Shown here piece after piece: positions 41,340-48,649 of a DNA stretch of 64,000 nucleotides. The stretch comes from Dechloromonas agitata is5 (GTDB lineage Bacteria; Pseudomonadota; Gammaproteobacteria; Burkholderiales; Rhodocyclaceae). The stretch lies in the NCBI RefSeq assembly GCF_000519045.1, contig NZ_KI912532.1, positions 2,781,867 to 2,845,866 on the forward strand, read 5' to 3'. The notes beneath the pieces were generated by a model. That model was not told the DNA's origin and ran no database searches. It saw nothing but the letters and a program-made list of their open reading frames with translations. Position 1 is the first letter of the stretch, and every line of letters begins with the position of its first letter. A program made the translations under genes and the position numbers.

Positions 41340-42107
41340 TCAGGAATTGGTGAATTCGGTATTCAACCGGCGCTCGGCCGTTTCGCGGCGGGCGACGGAA
41401 CGCAGCGTCTGGGCCAGGGTTTCGCGGACGAAATCGATGTGCGTTTCGGCGGCAGAACGGGCTGCCTGCGGCTTCTTCTCGCGAATGCTGCGGAAGATGG
41501 CTTCGTGCTGGCTCATCAGCAGACGGCTGGCCGCCGGCACGCTCTTCAGTTCGCCCAGGTTGAGGCGGATGTTGTCGTGCATCAGGTTGAGCAGCGCACC
41601 GGACAGGTGGCCGATCAGCACATTATGCGCAGCATCGCCGATGGCCTGGTGGAAGGCGATGTCGGCATCCGAGCGTTTCTGAGCGTCGTCGGACTCGAAA
41701 GCTGCCATCAAGGCGCTGAAGCTCTGTTCCAGGCGCTGCAGGTCGGCATCGGTTGCCCGTTCGGCAGCCCATTCTGCCGCCTGGCCTTCGAGCATGCGAC
41801 GGAATTCCAGCATGTCTTCGCGCAGATTCGGGTGCTTGCCCATCATGTCTTGCCACGGGTCGGAAAAACTCGACTCCAGCGCATCTGTCACATAGGTACC
41901 CCCACCCTGGCGGCTGGTCACCATCCCCTTCGAGGCCAGTTTCTGGATGGCTTCGCGCAGGCTGGGTCGGGAAACGCCGAGGTCCACCGCCAGTTCGCGC
42001 TCAGGCGGCAGGCGGTCGCCGGGCTTCAGCGAGCCTTCGAGGATGCGACGCTCCAGCGTGGCGGCAATCGCATCGGAAATACGTGGAACCTGCAGCTTGC
42101 TCGGCAT
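41340..42107 (-). CDS. GntR/FCD-family transcriptional regulator (LldR/PdhR-like)
   Basis: A 255-residue repressor-type protein with an N-terminal winged helix (LKPGDRLPPERELAVDLGVSRP in two pieces, about 25-70) and a C-terminal FCD ligand-binding domain with metal-binding histidines (DIAFHQAIGDAAHN; LMSQHEAIF; AAETHIDFV). LldR and PdhR relatives respond to lactate and pyruvate. The ATG at 42107 gives the family start; a GTG 11 codons upstream is in frame. Two copies of TTGGTAAGACCA overlap or precede its start and a third lies before lldE, suggesting it represses itself and the lactate operon. It starts 45 bases upstream of ppsA on the same strand. Confidence 0.9.
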   Translation of the reverse strand: MPSKLQVPRISDAIAATLERRILEGSLKPGDRLPPERELAVDLGVSRPSLREAIQKLASKGMVTSRQGGGTYVTDALESSFSDPWQDMMGKHPNLREDMLEFRRMLEGQAAEWAAERATDADLQRLEQSFSALMAAFESDDAQKRSDADIAFHQAIGDAAHNVLIGHLSGALLNLMHDNIRLNLGELKSVPAASRLLMSQHEAIFRSIREKKPQAARSAAETHIDFVRETLAQTLRSVARRETAERRLNTEFTNS

Positions 42108-42118
42108 TGGTAAGACCA
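42107..42118. promoter_or_regulatory. Operator 1 for the GntR/FCD regulator (TTGGT-N2-ACCA)
   Basis: TTGGTAAGACCA, overlapping the start codon of the regulator gene. It has the TTGGT...ACCA form of PdhR/LldR operators. A copy with the same sequence lies 18 bases away. Confidence 0.65.
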
Positions 42119-42124
42119 CATTGA

Positions 42125-42136
42125 TTGGTAAGACCA
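42125..42136. promoter_or_regulatory. Operator 2 for the GntR/FCD regulator
   Basis: TTGGTAAGACCA, identical to operator 1 and spaced 18 bases from it, just downstream of the predicted start point of the regulator transcript. Binding here would block transcription of the regulator gene and of ppsA if they are cotranscribed. Confidence 0.65.
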
Positions 42137-42140
42137 GCAC

Positions 42141-42169
42141 ATTCTAATCATCGATTTTGGAAAGCGCAA
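42141..42169 (-). promoter_or_regulatory. Promoter for the GntR/FCD regulator gene
   Basis: On the minus strand, TTGCGC (42164-42169) and TAGAAT (42141-42146) are separated by exactly 17 bases, a good sigma-70 arrangement. The transcript would start just before operator 2. Confidence 0.55.
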
Positions 42170-42193
42170 GCCTAGGGATTTCCCCATGGTTTC

Positions 42194-42222
42194 TTGACTA
42201 AGTATCGGTATTCACGCAAAAT
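42194..42222 (+). promoter_or_regulatory. Promoter for the lldEGF operon
   Basis: TTGACT (42194-42199) and CAAAAT (42217-42222) are separated by 17 bases. The start point would fall near 42229, about 55 bases before lldE, with operator 3 immediately downstream. Confidence 0.5.
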
Positions 42223-42239
42223 TTGTCTCGTAGTAATTA

Positions 42240-42251
42240 TTGGTCTTACCA
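42240..42251. promoter_or_regulatory. Operator 3 for the GntR/FCD regulator, before lldE
   Basis: TTGGTCTTACCA, the same palindrome family as operators 1 and 2 with the central bases as their complement (TGGTCTTACCA is the exact reverse complement of the TGGTAAGACCA core). It lies 33 bases before the lldE start, just downstream of the predicted start point, fitting repression relieved by an effector such as lactate. Confidence 0.65.
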
Positions 42252-42284
42252 TTTTACCGAAAAATAATTCGCAACGGAGACAAA

Positions 42285-43070
42285 ATGCCCGCACAGCCTG
42301 CGCGTCCGACCGACGTCTATTTCTTTGCCACCTGCGTCGTTGACCAGTTTTTCCCCGGCGCCGGCATGGATGCCATCACGCTGCTCGAACGGCAGGGCAT
42401 CCGCGTGCACTTTCCGGAAGAACAAACCTGCTGCGGCCAGCCGGCCTACACCAGTGGCTTTCCCGATGAGGCGCGCAAGGTGGCGGCGCACCAATTGACG
42501 CTATTCCCCAATGACTGGCCTGTTGTGGTGCCCTCCGGCTCCTGTGCCGGCATGATGAAGCACCACTACCCGACGCTGTTCGCCCAGGATCCGGTTCGCC
42601 AGGCTGCAGCGGCAAAACTGTCGGCACGCATCTACGAATTCACCCAGTTCCTGGTCGACGTGCTGAACTTCAAGCCGGAAGATGTGGGCAGCGACTGCAC
42701 CGTCGTACTGCACACCTCCTGCTCCGCCCGCCGCGAGATGGGCGTGCATCTCACCGGCCGCAAGCTGCTCGGCGACCTGAACCATGTCACCATCGCCCAG
42801 CAGGACCACGAATCCGAATGCTGCGGCTTCGGCGGCACTTTCTCGGTCAAGCAACCGGAAATCTCCGCAGCCATGGTCGAGGACAAAGTCAAGTCGCTCA
42901 AGGCCACCGGCGCCGAGCGCGTCGTCAGCGCCGATTGCGGCTGCCTGATGAACATCCTTGGCCACGCCGCCTGGAAAGACCAGCAGGAAGGTCGCACCAC
43001 ACCCAGCCTGCCCGGCGAACACATTGCCACCTTCCTGCTCCGCCGTACTGCCAAGGAGAACGCCCAATGA
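42285..43070 (+). CDS. lldE: L-lactate utilisation Fe-S protein LldE (LutA)
   Basis: A 261-residue protein with two cysteine-rich CCG domains, the small Fe-S subunit of the LldEFG (LutABC) L-lactate dehydrogenase complex. Marks are YFFATCVVDQFFPGAG, EEQTCCGQPAYTSGF, LHTSCSARREMG and SECCGFGGTFSVK with the paired cysteines, ending SADCGCLMNI. The ATG at 42285 follows ACGGAGAC; the frame upstream of it is untranslated leader. First gene of the operon; lldG overlaps its stop by four bases. Operator 3 lies in its leader. Confidence 0.94.
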   Translation: MPAQPARPTDVYFFATCVVDQFFPGAGMDAITLLERQGIRVHFPEEQTCCGQPAYTSGFPDEARKVAAHQLTLFPNDWPVVVPSGSCAGMMKHHYPTLFAQDPVRQAAAAKLSARIYEFTQFLVDVLNFKPEDVGSDCTVVLHTSCSARREMGVHLTGRKLLGDLNHVTIAQQDHESECCGFGGTFSVKQPEISAAMVEDKVKSLKATGAERVVSADCGCLMNILGHAAWKDQQEGRTTPSLPGEHIATFLLRRTAKENAQ

Positions 43071-43735
43071 GCGCCCGTGACCGTATCCTGGCCAAGTTGA
43101 AGGCCAATGCCCCGGCATCCGCCGGCGAACTGCCCGATGTCGCCGCCTGGTACGCCGCGCACCGCGGCGAGGAAAGCAATGCCGACAAGGCCAAGCGCTT
43201 CCGCCACTTCATCGAACTGGCGCATGCCGAGGTCTATGCCGTCTCGCGCGGCGGCTGGCTGCAAAAGCTCTACGAAGTGCTGAGCGCCAAGCAAATCGAC
43301 AAACTCCTGGTCGCCCCCGGTACGCCGCACGGCGCCCGCGCCCAGGCCGAACTGCCGCCTCTGGGCATCGCCTGCCCCGGCTACGATGCCCCGATCGAAG
43401 GCTGGAAGGCTGCCATGTTCAACGAAACGCCGGCCAGCTTCACCGCGGCCCGCGGCGCCATCGCCGAAACCGGCACGCTGATCCTGTGGCCGACGGTCGA
43501 CGAGCCCCGCCTGATGTCGCTGGTACCGCCCGTGCATATCGTGCTGCTCGACGCCGCCCATATCTACAACACCTTTTACGAAGCCATGCAGACGGAAGGC
43601 TGGAAGGATTGCCTGCCGACCAATTCCCTGCTGATCTCCGGCCCGTCGAAAACCGCCGACATCCAGCAGACCCTGGCCTACGGCGCCCACGGCCCGAAGG
43701 AACTGGTCGTGCTGATGATCGAGGAGAACGTCTGA
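43067..43735 (+). CDS. lldG: L-lactate utilisation protein LldG (LutC), LUD domain
   Basis: A 222-residue LUD-domain protein, third component of the LldEFG complex. Typical features are the N-terminal MSARDRILAKLKAN, ARGAIAETGTLILWPTVDE in the core, and PPVHIVLLDAAHIYNTFYEA near residue 165. It starts within the lldE stop (ATGA) and its own stop shares a base with the lldF start (TGATG). Gene order here is lldE-lldG-lldF, unlike the E-F-G order of some species. Role as an assembly or electron-transfer subunit is known for the family only in outline. Confidence 0.92.
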   Translation: MSARDRILAKLKANAPASAGELPDVAAWYAAHRGEESNADKAKRFRHFIELAHAEVYAVSRGGWLQKLYEVLSAKQIDKLLVAPGTPHGARAQAELPPLGIACPGYDAPIEGWKAAMFNETPASFTAARGAIAETGTLILWPTVDEPRLMSLVPPVHIVLLDAAHIYNTFYEAMQTEGWKDCLPTNSLLISGPSKTADIQQTLAYGAHGPKELVVLMIEENV

Positions 43736-45177
43736 TGAACGCCCCGCAGACCCCGCACGCCCTGCACTTCATGCCCTCGGCCGGCTTCCGCGCCCGGGCC
43801 AAGGATGTCGTCGAGAATCCCTTCCTGCGCCAGAGTTTCCGCGGCGCCATGGATTTCCTGATGACCAAGCGCGCCGCCCAGTTTCCCGATCCGGAAGAAC
43901 TGGAAAGCCTGCGCAGCCTGGGCGAGCGCATCCGCCAGTACAACCTGGCCAAGCTGCCCGACCTGCTCGTCCAGCTCGAAACCAACCTGACGCGCAACGG
44001 TATCCAGGTCCATTGGGCGGAGACGCCAGAGGAAGCCAACGCCATCATCCTCGGCATCTGCCAGAAGCACTCGGCCAAGCTGATGGTCAAGGGCAAGTCC
44101 ATGGTCAGCGAGGAAATCGAGCTGAACCATGCCGCCGAAGCGGCCGGCATCGGTGCGCTGGAGTCCGACATGGGCGAGTACATCGTCCAGCTGGCGGGTG
44201 AGAAGCCGTCGCACATCATCATGCCGGCCATCCACAAGACCAAGGAGCAGATCGCCAAGCTGTTCCATGAGCACGTACCGGGTGTCGAGTACACCGACAA
44301 CGTCGATGCGCTGATCCAGATTGGCCGCCAGGTGCTGCGCGAGAAATTCGAGATCGCCGACATCGGCCTCTCCGGCGTCAATTTCGCCGTCGCCGAGACC
44401 GGCACCCTGTGCCTGGTCGAGAACGAAGGCAACGGCCGCATGTGCACCACGGCGCCGCCGGTACATATCGCCATCACCGGCATCGAGAAGATCGTCGAAA
44501 AGCTGGAGCATGTGCCGCCGCTCTATTCGCTGCTCACCCGCTCGGCGACCGGCCAGAACATCTCGACCTACTTCAACATGATCTCCCGCCCGCGCCAGCC
44601 GGGCGAGAAGGACGGTCCGGGCGAAGTGCACCTGGTGCTGCTCGACAATGGGCGCAGCCAGGCCTATGCCGACGAGCAACTGCGCAAGACGCTGCAGTGC
44701 ATCCGTTGCGGCGCCTGCATGAACCACTGCCCGGTCTACACCCGCATCGGCGGTCACGCCTACGGCACGACCTACCCGGGACCGATCGGCAAGATCATTT
44801 CGCCGCACATGCTGGGTCTGGAAGCCACCGCCGGCCTGACCACCGCCTCGTCGCTGTGCGGCGCCTGCGGCGAGGTCTGCCCGGTCAAGATTCCCATTCC
44901 CGACCTGCTCATCCGCCTGCGCGAGGAAGCCTTCTCCGCGCCGCAGGCGAACCCCGCCATGCGGGGCCAGGGTGCCGGGCACAATGCGCTGATTTCGGCC
45001 ATCTGGCGCGGCTGGTCGGCGGTGTACAGTTCGCCGGCCTTGTATCGCACCGCCTCCTGGCTGGCCAGCCGCTTCCGCTGGCTGACACCGCGCCGGCAAG
45101 CCGGCTGGACCAGCGTCAGAACGCCGCTGCAACCCGCCCCCAAGCGCTTGCGCGACCTGATCAAGGAACGGCATTGA
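43735..45177 (+). CDS. lldF: L-lactate utilisation Fe-S protein LldF (LutB)
   Basis: A 480-residue protein with an N-terminal LUD domain (about 60-300) and a C-terminal ferredoxin-like part. The 4Fe-4S ligands are in QCIRCGACMNHCPVY (about residue 322) and SLCGACGEVCPVKIP (about residue 378). The middle has ADIGLSGVNFAVAETGTLCL in one run. It oxidises L-lactate to pyruvate with LldE and LldG, sending electrons to the respiratory chain. Translationally coupled to lldG. A strong terminator follows it, separating it from the D-lactate-type dehydrogenase gene. Confidence 0.95.
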   Translation: MNAPQTPHALHFMPSAGFRARAKDVVENPFLRQSFRGAMDFLMTKRAAQFPDPEELESLRSLGERIRQYNLAKLPDLLVQLETNLTRNGIQVHWAETPEEANAIILGICQKHSAKLMVKGKSMVSEEIELNHAAEAAGIGALESDMGEYIVQLAGEKPSHIIMPAIHKTKEQIAKLFHEHVPGVEYTDNVDALIQIGRQVLREKFEIADIGLSGVNFAVAETGTLCLVENEGNGRMCTTAPPVHIAITGIEKIVEKLEHVPPLYSLLTRSATGQNISTYFNMISRPRQPGEKDGPGEVHLVLLDNGRSQAYADEQLRKTLQCIRCGACMNHCPVYTRIGGHAYGTTYPGPIGKIISPHMLGLEATAGLTTASSLCGACGEVCPVKIPIPDLLIRLREEAFSAPQANPAMRGQGAGHNALISAIWRGWSAVYSSPALYRTASWLASRFRWLTPRRQAGWTSVRTPLQPAPKRLRDLIKERH

Positions 45178-45185
45178 TCCCTCTT

Positions 45186-45224
45186 TCCCGGAGGGCCGGC
45201 AACACCGGCTTCCGGGATTTTTTT
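45186..45224 (+). terminator. Intrinsic terminator between lldF and the D-lactate dehydrogenase gene
   Basis: TCCCGGA (45186-45192) pairs with TCCGGGA (45211-45217), with inner GCCGG/CCGGC pairing, followed by TTTTTTT. It begins 8 bases after the lldF stop. Confidence 0.85.
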
Positions 45225-45272
45225 CTCAGCCCTGCCGCTCGCCACCGCAAGTCCAATTAAGACACACGAGAA

Positions 45273-48044
45273 ATGAATACCTTGATCCAAGACCTTCTCG
45301 CCACCCTGCCCACGCGGCAAGTGATCACCGACGATCTCCGCCGTCTCGCCTACGGAACCGACGCCAGCTTCTATCGCCTGATCCCGCAGGTCGTCGCCGT
45401 CATCGAAGACGAGGAACAGGCGCGTACCGTCCTTGCCACGGCCCGCCGGCACAAGGCACCCGTCACTTTCCGCGCGGCCGGCACCAGCCTCTCCGGCCAG
45501 GCCATCTCCAGCGGCGTGCTGGCCCTGATCGGCGAAGGTTTCGCCACCTTCGAACTGGCTGACGATGCCAGCCAGGTGCGCGTTGGCCCCGGCATGGTCG
45601 GCGGCGAGGTCAATCGCCGCCTCGCGCCCCTCGGCAAGAAGATCGGCCCGGACCCGGCCTCGATTGGTGCGGCCAAGATCGGCGGCATCGCCGCCAACAA
45701 TGCCTCCGGCATGTGCTGTGGCACGGCACAGAACAGCTACAAGACCCTGGCCGGCGTGCGCGTCATGCTGGCCGACGGCACCCTGCTCGACACCGAAGAC
45801 CCGCTCAGCATCGCCGCCTTCTCCAAGTCGCACGCCGTGCTGCTCGGCGAACTGGAACGCCTCGGCCGCGACACGCGGGCCAATGTCACCCTGGCCAACC
45901 GCATCCGCCAGAAGTTCAAGATCAAGAACACCACCGGCTACAGCCTCAACGCCCTGGTCGATTTCGAAGACCCGATCGACATCCTGGCCCACCTGATGAT
46001 CGGCTCGGAAGGCACGCTGGGCTTCATGACACGCATCACTTACCAGACCGTCGTCGAAGACCCGTGCAAGGCCTCGGCTCTGGTTTTCTTCCCGGATATC
46101 CGCACCGCCTGCGAAGCCGTCATCCGCCTCAAGCCGCAACCGGTATCGGCCGTCGAACTGCTCGACCGCCCGGCCATCCATTCCGTCGAAAACAAGCCCG
46201 GCCTGCCGGCCATTATGCGCGAACTGGGCGAAGAGGCCGCCGCGCTATTGATTGAAGTCCGCTCGCCAACCCCGGCCGGCCTGCAGGAAAAGATCGCCAC
46301 CGTGCTCGGCGCGATGGATGGCGTCGCCACCGTCGAGCCTGTCCAGTTCTCGACCGACCCGGCCACCTGCGACAAGTACTGGAAGGTGCGCAAGGGCACC
46401 TTCCCGGCCGTTGGCGCCATGCGTCGCACCGGCACCACGGTGCTGATCGAGGACGTCGCCTTCCCGATCGAGTCGCTGGCCGACGCCACGCTCGACCTGC
46501 AAGCGCTGCTCCGCCATCACGGCTACCACGAGGGCATCATTTTCGGCCATGCGCTGGAAGGCAACCTGCACTTCGTCATCACCCAGGACTTCGGCGACCA
46601 GGCCGAGATCGACCGCTACGCCCGCTTCATGGACGACCTGTGCGACATGGTGGTCAGAAAATACGACGGCTCGCTGAAGGCCGAGCACGGCACCGGCCGC
46701 AACATGGCACCCTTCGTCGAAATGGAATGGGGCAAGGAAGCGGCCGACCTGATGCGCCGCATCAAGACACTGTTCGACCCGGAAGGCCTGCTCAACCCCG
46801 GTGTCATCATCAACGACAACCCGCACGCCCACCTGGAAAACCTCAAGCCGATGCCGGCCGCCGAGGACATCGTCGACCGCTGCATCGAATGCGGCTTCTG
46901 CGAGCCGCTCTGCCCGTCGCACCGCCTGACCCTGTCGCCCCGCCAGCGCATCACCAGCGTCCGCGAACTGGCCCGCCGTGCCGCAGCCGGCGAGCATGCC
47001 GGCCAGATGGCCGAGGATTATGCCTACATGGGCCTCGACACCTGTGCCGGCTGTGGCCTGTGCTCGACGGCCTGCCCGGTCGGTATCGACACCGGCGACC
47101 TGACCCGCCGCCTGCGCGGCCGCCAGCTCGGCGACAAGGCCCGCGCCCTGCACAACTGGACGGGCGAGAACTTCGGCACTTTCGCCAGCCTCAGCCGCAC
47201 CGGCCTCAAGGTCGGCCATGCCGTTGCCGGCGTGCTGGGCGACAAGCTGCTCAAACGCGTCAGTGGCGGCGCCTGGCGCAACCACATGCCGTCCGCCGCC
47301 CGACCGCCTGCCCCGCGCACCGCGCAAGGCGACCCGGTGGTCTATTTCCCGACTTGCGGCGCCCGCATCTTCGGGCCGGCCAACCATACCGACCCGCAAC
47401 TGGGCGACGTCGTGCAGGAACTGCTGATCCGGGCCGGCTTCCGCCCCATCCTGCCGGAAGGCTTCGACCAGCTGTGCTGCGGCCAGATGCTGGCCAGCAA
47501 GGGCATGCAGCAAGAAGCCGAAGACATGTCGAACACGCTCGAAGCCGCGCTGATGAAGGCTTCCGACAACGGCCGCATCCCGGTCATCATGGACGCCAGC
47601 GCCTGTTCGACCCGCATGCAGAAGCACCTGGCCGGCCGGCTGAAGCTCTACGATTTCCACGAATTCGCCCACGACGCCCTGCTGCCACGCCTGATGATCA
47701 CCAAGCAGCCCGGCCCGATCGCCCTGCACATCAATTGCAGCGTCAAGCGGACGGGGGCCGACGGCAAGCTGCGCGCCCTGCTCAAGGCCTGCGTCAATGA
47801 GGTCATCGAGCCGGCCAGCACCACCTGCTGCGGCTTCGGCGGTGACCGTGGCTTCATGGTGCCGGAACTGAACCAGCACGCCCTGCGCCACATCCATGCC
47901 GAATTGCCGGCCGACTGCGCCTGCGGCGTCTCCACCAACCGTACCTGCGAAATCGGACTGACCGCCGAAACCGGTGTCACCTATCGTTCGGTGGCCTATC
48001 TGCTCGAAGCCTGCTCGCGCAAGGAGGAGGCGATGGGCTGCTGA
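45273..48044 (+). CDS. dld: FAD-binding and Fe-S D-lactate dehydrogenase-type oxidoreductase (Dld-II/GlcD-GlcF fusion)
   Basis: A 923-residue fusion oxidising a 2-hydroxy acid, most likely D-lactate, to the keto acid. N-terminal FAD_binding_4 domain (about 40-200): TFRAAGTSLSGQAISSG and AKIGGIAANNASGMCCGT. Then FAD-oxidase C domain to about 520 (LKAEHGTGRNMAPFVE). Two 4Fe-4S motifs, CIECGFCEPLCPS near 537 and CAGCGLCSTACPV near 590, then CCG domains with CCGQMLASKGM and TCCGFGGDRGF near 852. Shewanella Dld-II has the same architecture next to lld genes. A (R)-2-hydroxyglutarate or glycolate substrate is possible. It lies 95 bases after lldF behind a terminator. Confidence 0.92.
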   Translation: MNTLIQDLLATLPTRQVITDDLRRLAYGTDASFYRLIPQVVAVIEDEEQARTVLATARRHKAPVTFRAAGTSLSGQAISSGVLALIGEGFATFELADDASQVRVGPGMVGGEVNRRLAPLGKKIGPDPASIGAAKIGGIAANNASGMCCGTAQNSYKTLAGVRVMLADGTLLDTEDPLSIAAFSKSHAVLLGELERLGRDTRANVTLANRIRQKFKIKNTTGYSLNALVDFEDPIDILAHLMIGSEGTLGFMTRITYQTVVEDPCKASALVFFPDIRTACEAVIRLKPQPVSAVELLDRPAIHSVENKPGLPAIMRELGEEAAALLIEVRSPTPAGLQEKIATVLGAMDGVATVEPVQFSTDPATCDKYWKVRKGTFPAVGAMRRTGTTVLIEDVAFPIESLADATLDLQALLRHHGYHEGIIFGHALEGNLHFVITQDFGDQAEIDRYARFMDDLCDMVVRKYDGSLKAEHGTGRNMAPFVEMEWGKEAADLMRRIKTLFDPEGLLNPGVIINDNPHAHLENLKPMPAAEDIVDRCIECGFCEPLCPSHRLTLSPRQRITSVRELARRAAAGEHAGQMAEDYAYMGLDTCAGCGLCSTACPVGIDTGDLTRRLRGRQLGDKARALHNWTGENFGTFASLSRTGLKVGHAVAGVLGDKLLKRVSGGAWRNHMPSAARPPAPRTAQGDPVVYFPTCGARIFGPANHTDPQLGDVVQELLIRAGFRPILPEGFDQLCCGQMLASKGMQQEAEDMSNTLEAALMKASDNGRIPVIMDASACSTRMQKHLAGRLKLYDFHEFAHDALLPRLMITKQPGPIALHINCSVKRTGADGKLRALLKACVNEVIEPASTTCCGFGGDRGFMVPELNQHALRHIHAELPADCACGVSTNRTCEIGLTAETGVTYRSVAYLLEACSRKEEAMGC

Positions 48045-48202
48045 GGAGGCCAGCCAGTACGAAATCGTTTCGTGTGACTGCCACATCGCATTGTCCAGCG
48101 GGCGAGACGAGCTTCCCGGTTGCCTCAGGATTTCCCTAACTGTGCCAAGACCGCGGCCTTGGTACCTTCTGCCCGTTGAACATTTTTCTCAGGAGTCCTC
48201 CC

Positions 48203-48649
48203 ATGTACAAGAACATCATGGTCGCCATCGACGACAGCGAAACCTCGCGCTGCGCCCTGGTCGAGGCGGCGCACATCGCCCGCTGCAGCAATGCCAAGCT
48301 TTACGTCACCCATGTCGCCGATGAAACGCTGATGGGCATGCACGGCCGTACCTTCAGCACCACCATGAACCTCGACCACGCCCTGGCCGCCATCGCCGAA
48401 GCCGGCCGCAAGCTGCTCGACGAGGCCATGCAGGGCATCACCGGCCTTGATGCCGAACCGCTGCTCCTCGAAGCCCGCCAGCGCCGCGTTTCCGAAACGC
48501 TGGCCGACAAGGCCAGGGAACTCGGCTGCGACCTGATCATCATCGGCCGTCATGGCCGCCGTGGCCTGGCCACCCTGATCCTCGGCTCGGTCGCCGAACA
48601 ACTGGCCAAGATCGCTGACGCCTCCGTCCTTCTCGTCAGGAAACACTAA
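48203..48649 (+). CDS. Universal stress protein (UspA family)
   Basis: A 148-residue UspA-fold protein. The N-terminal YKNIMVAIDDSETSR and the C-terminal IIIGRHGRRGLATLILGSVAEQL show the ATP-binding G-2X-G-9X-G(S) pattern of nucleotide-binding Usp proteins. The ATG at 48203 has AGGAG 7 bases upstream. Its TAA overlaps the ppc ATG (TAATG), so the two are translationally coupled, an unusual pairing with a central-carbon enzyme. General stress survival role; specific function unknown. Confidence 0.92.
   Translation: MYKNIMVAIDDSETSRCALVEAAHIARCSNAKLYVTHVADETLMGMHGRTFSTTMNLDHALAAIAEAGRKLLDEAMQGITGLDAEPLLLEARQRRVSETLADKARELGCDLIIIGRHGRRGLATLILGSVAEQLAKIADASVLLVRKH

Noticed and set aside
43678-45174. 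A 498-codon minus-strand frame opposite lldF.
   Set aside because: Antisense shadow of a conserved Fe-S protein in a coupled operon.
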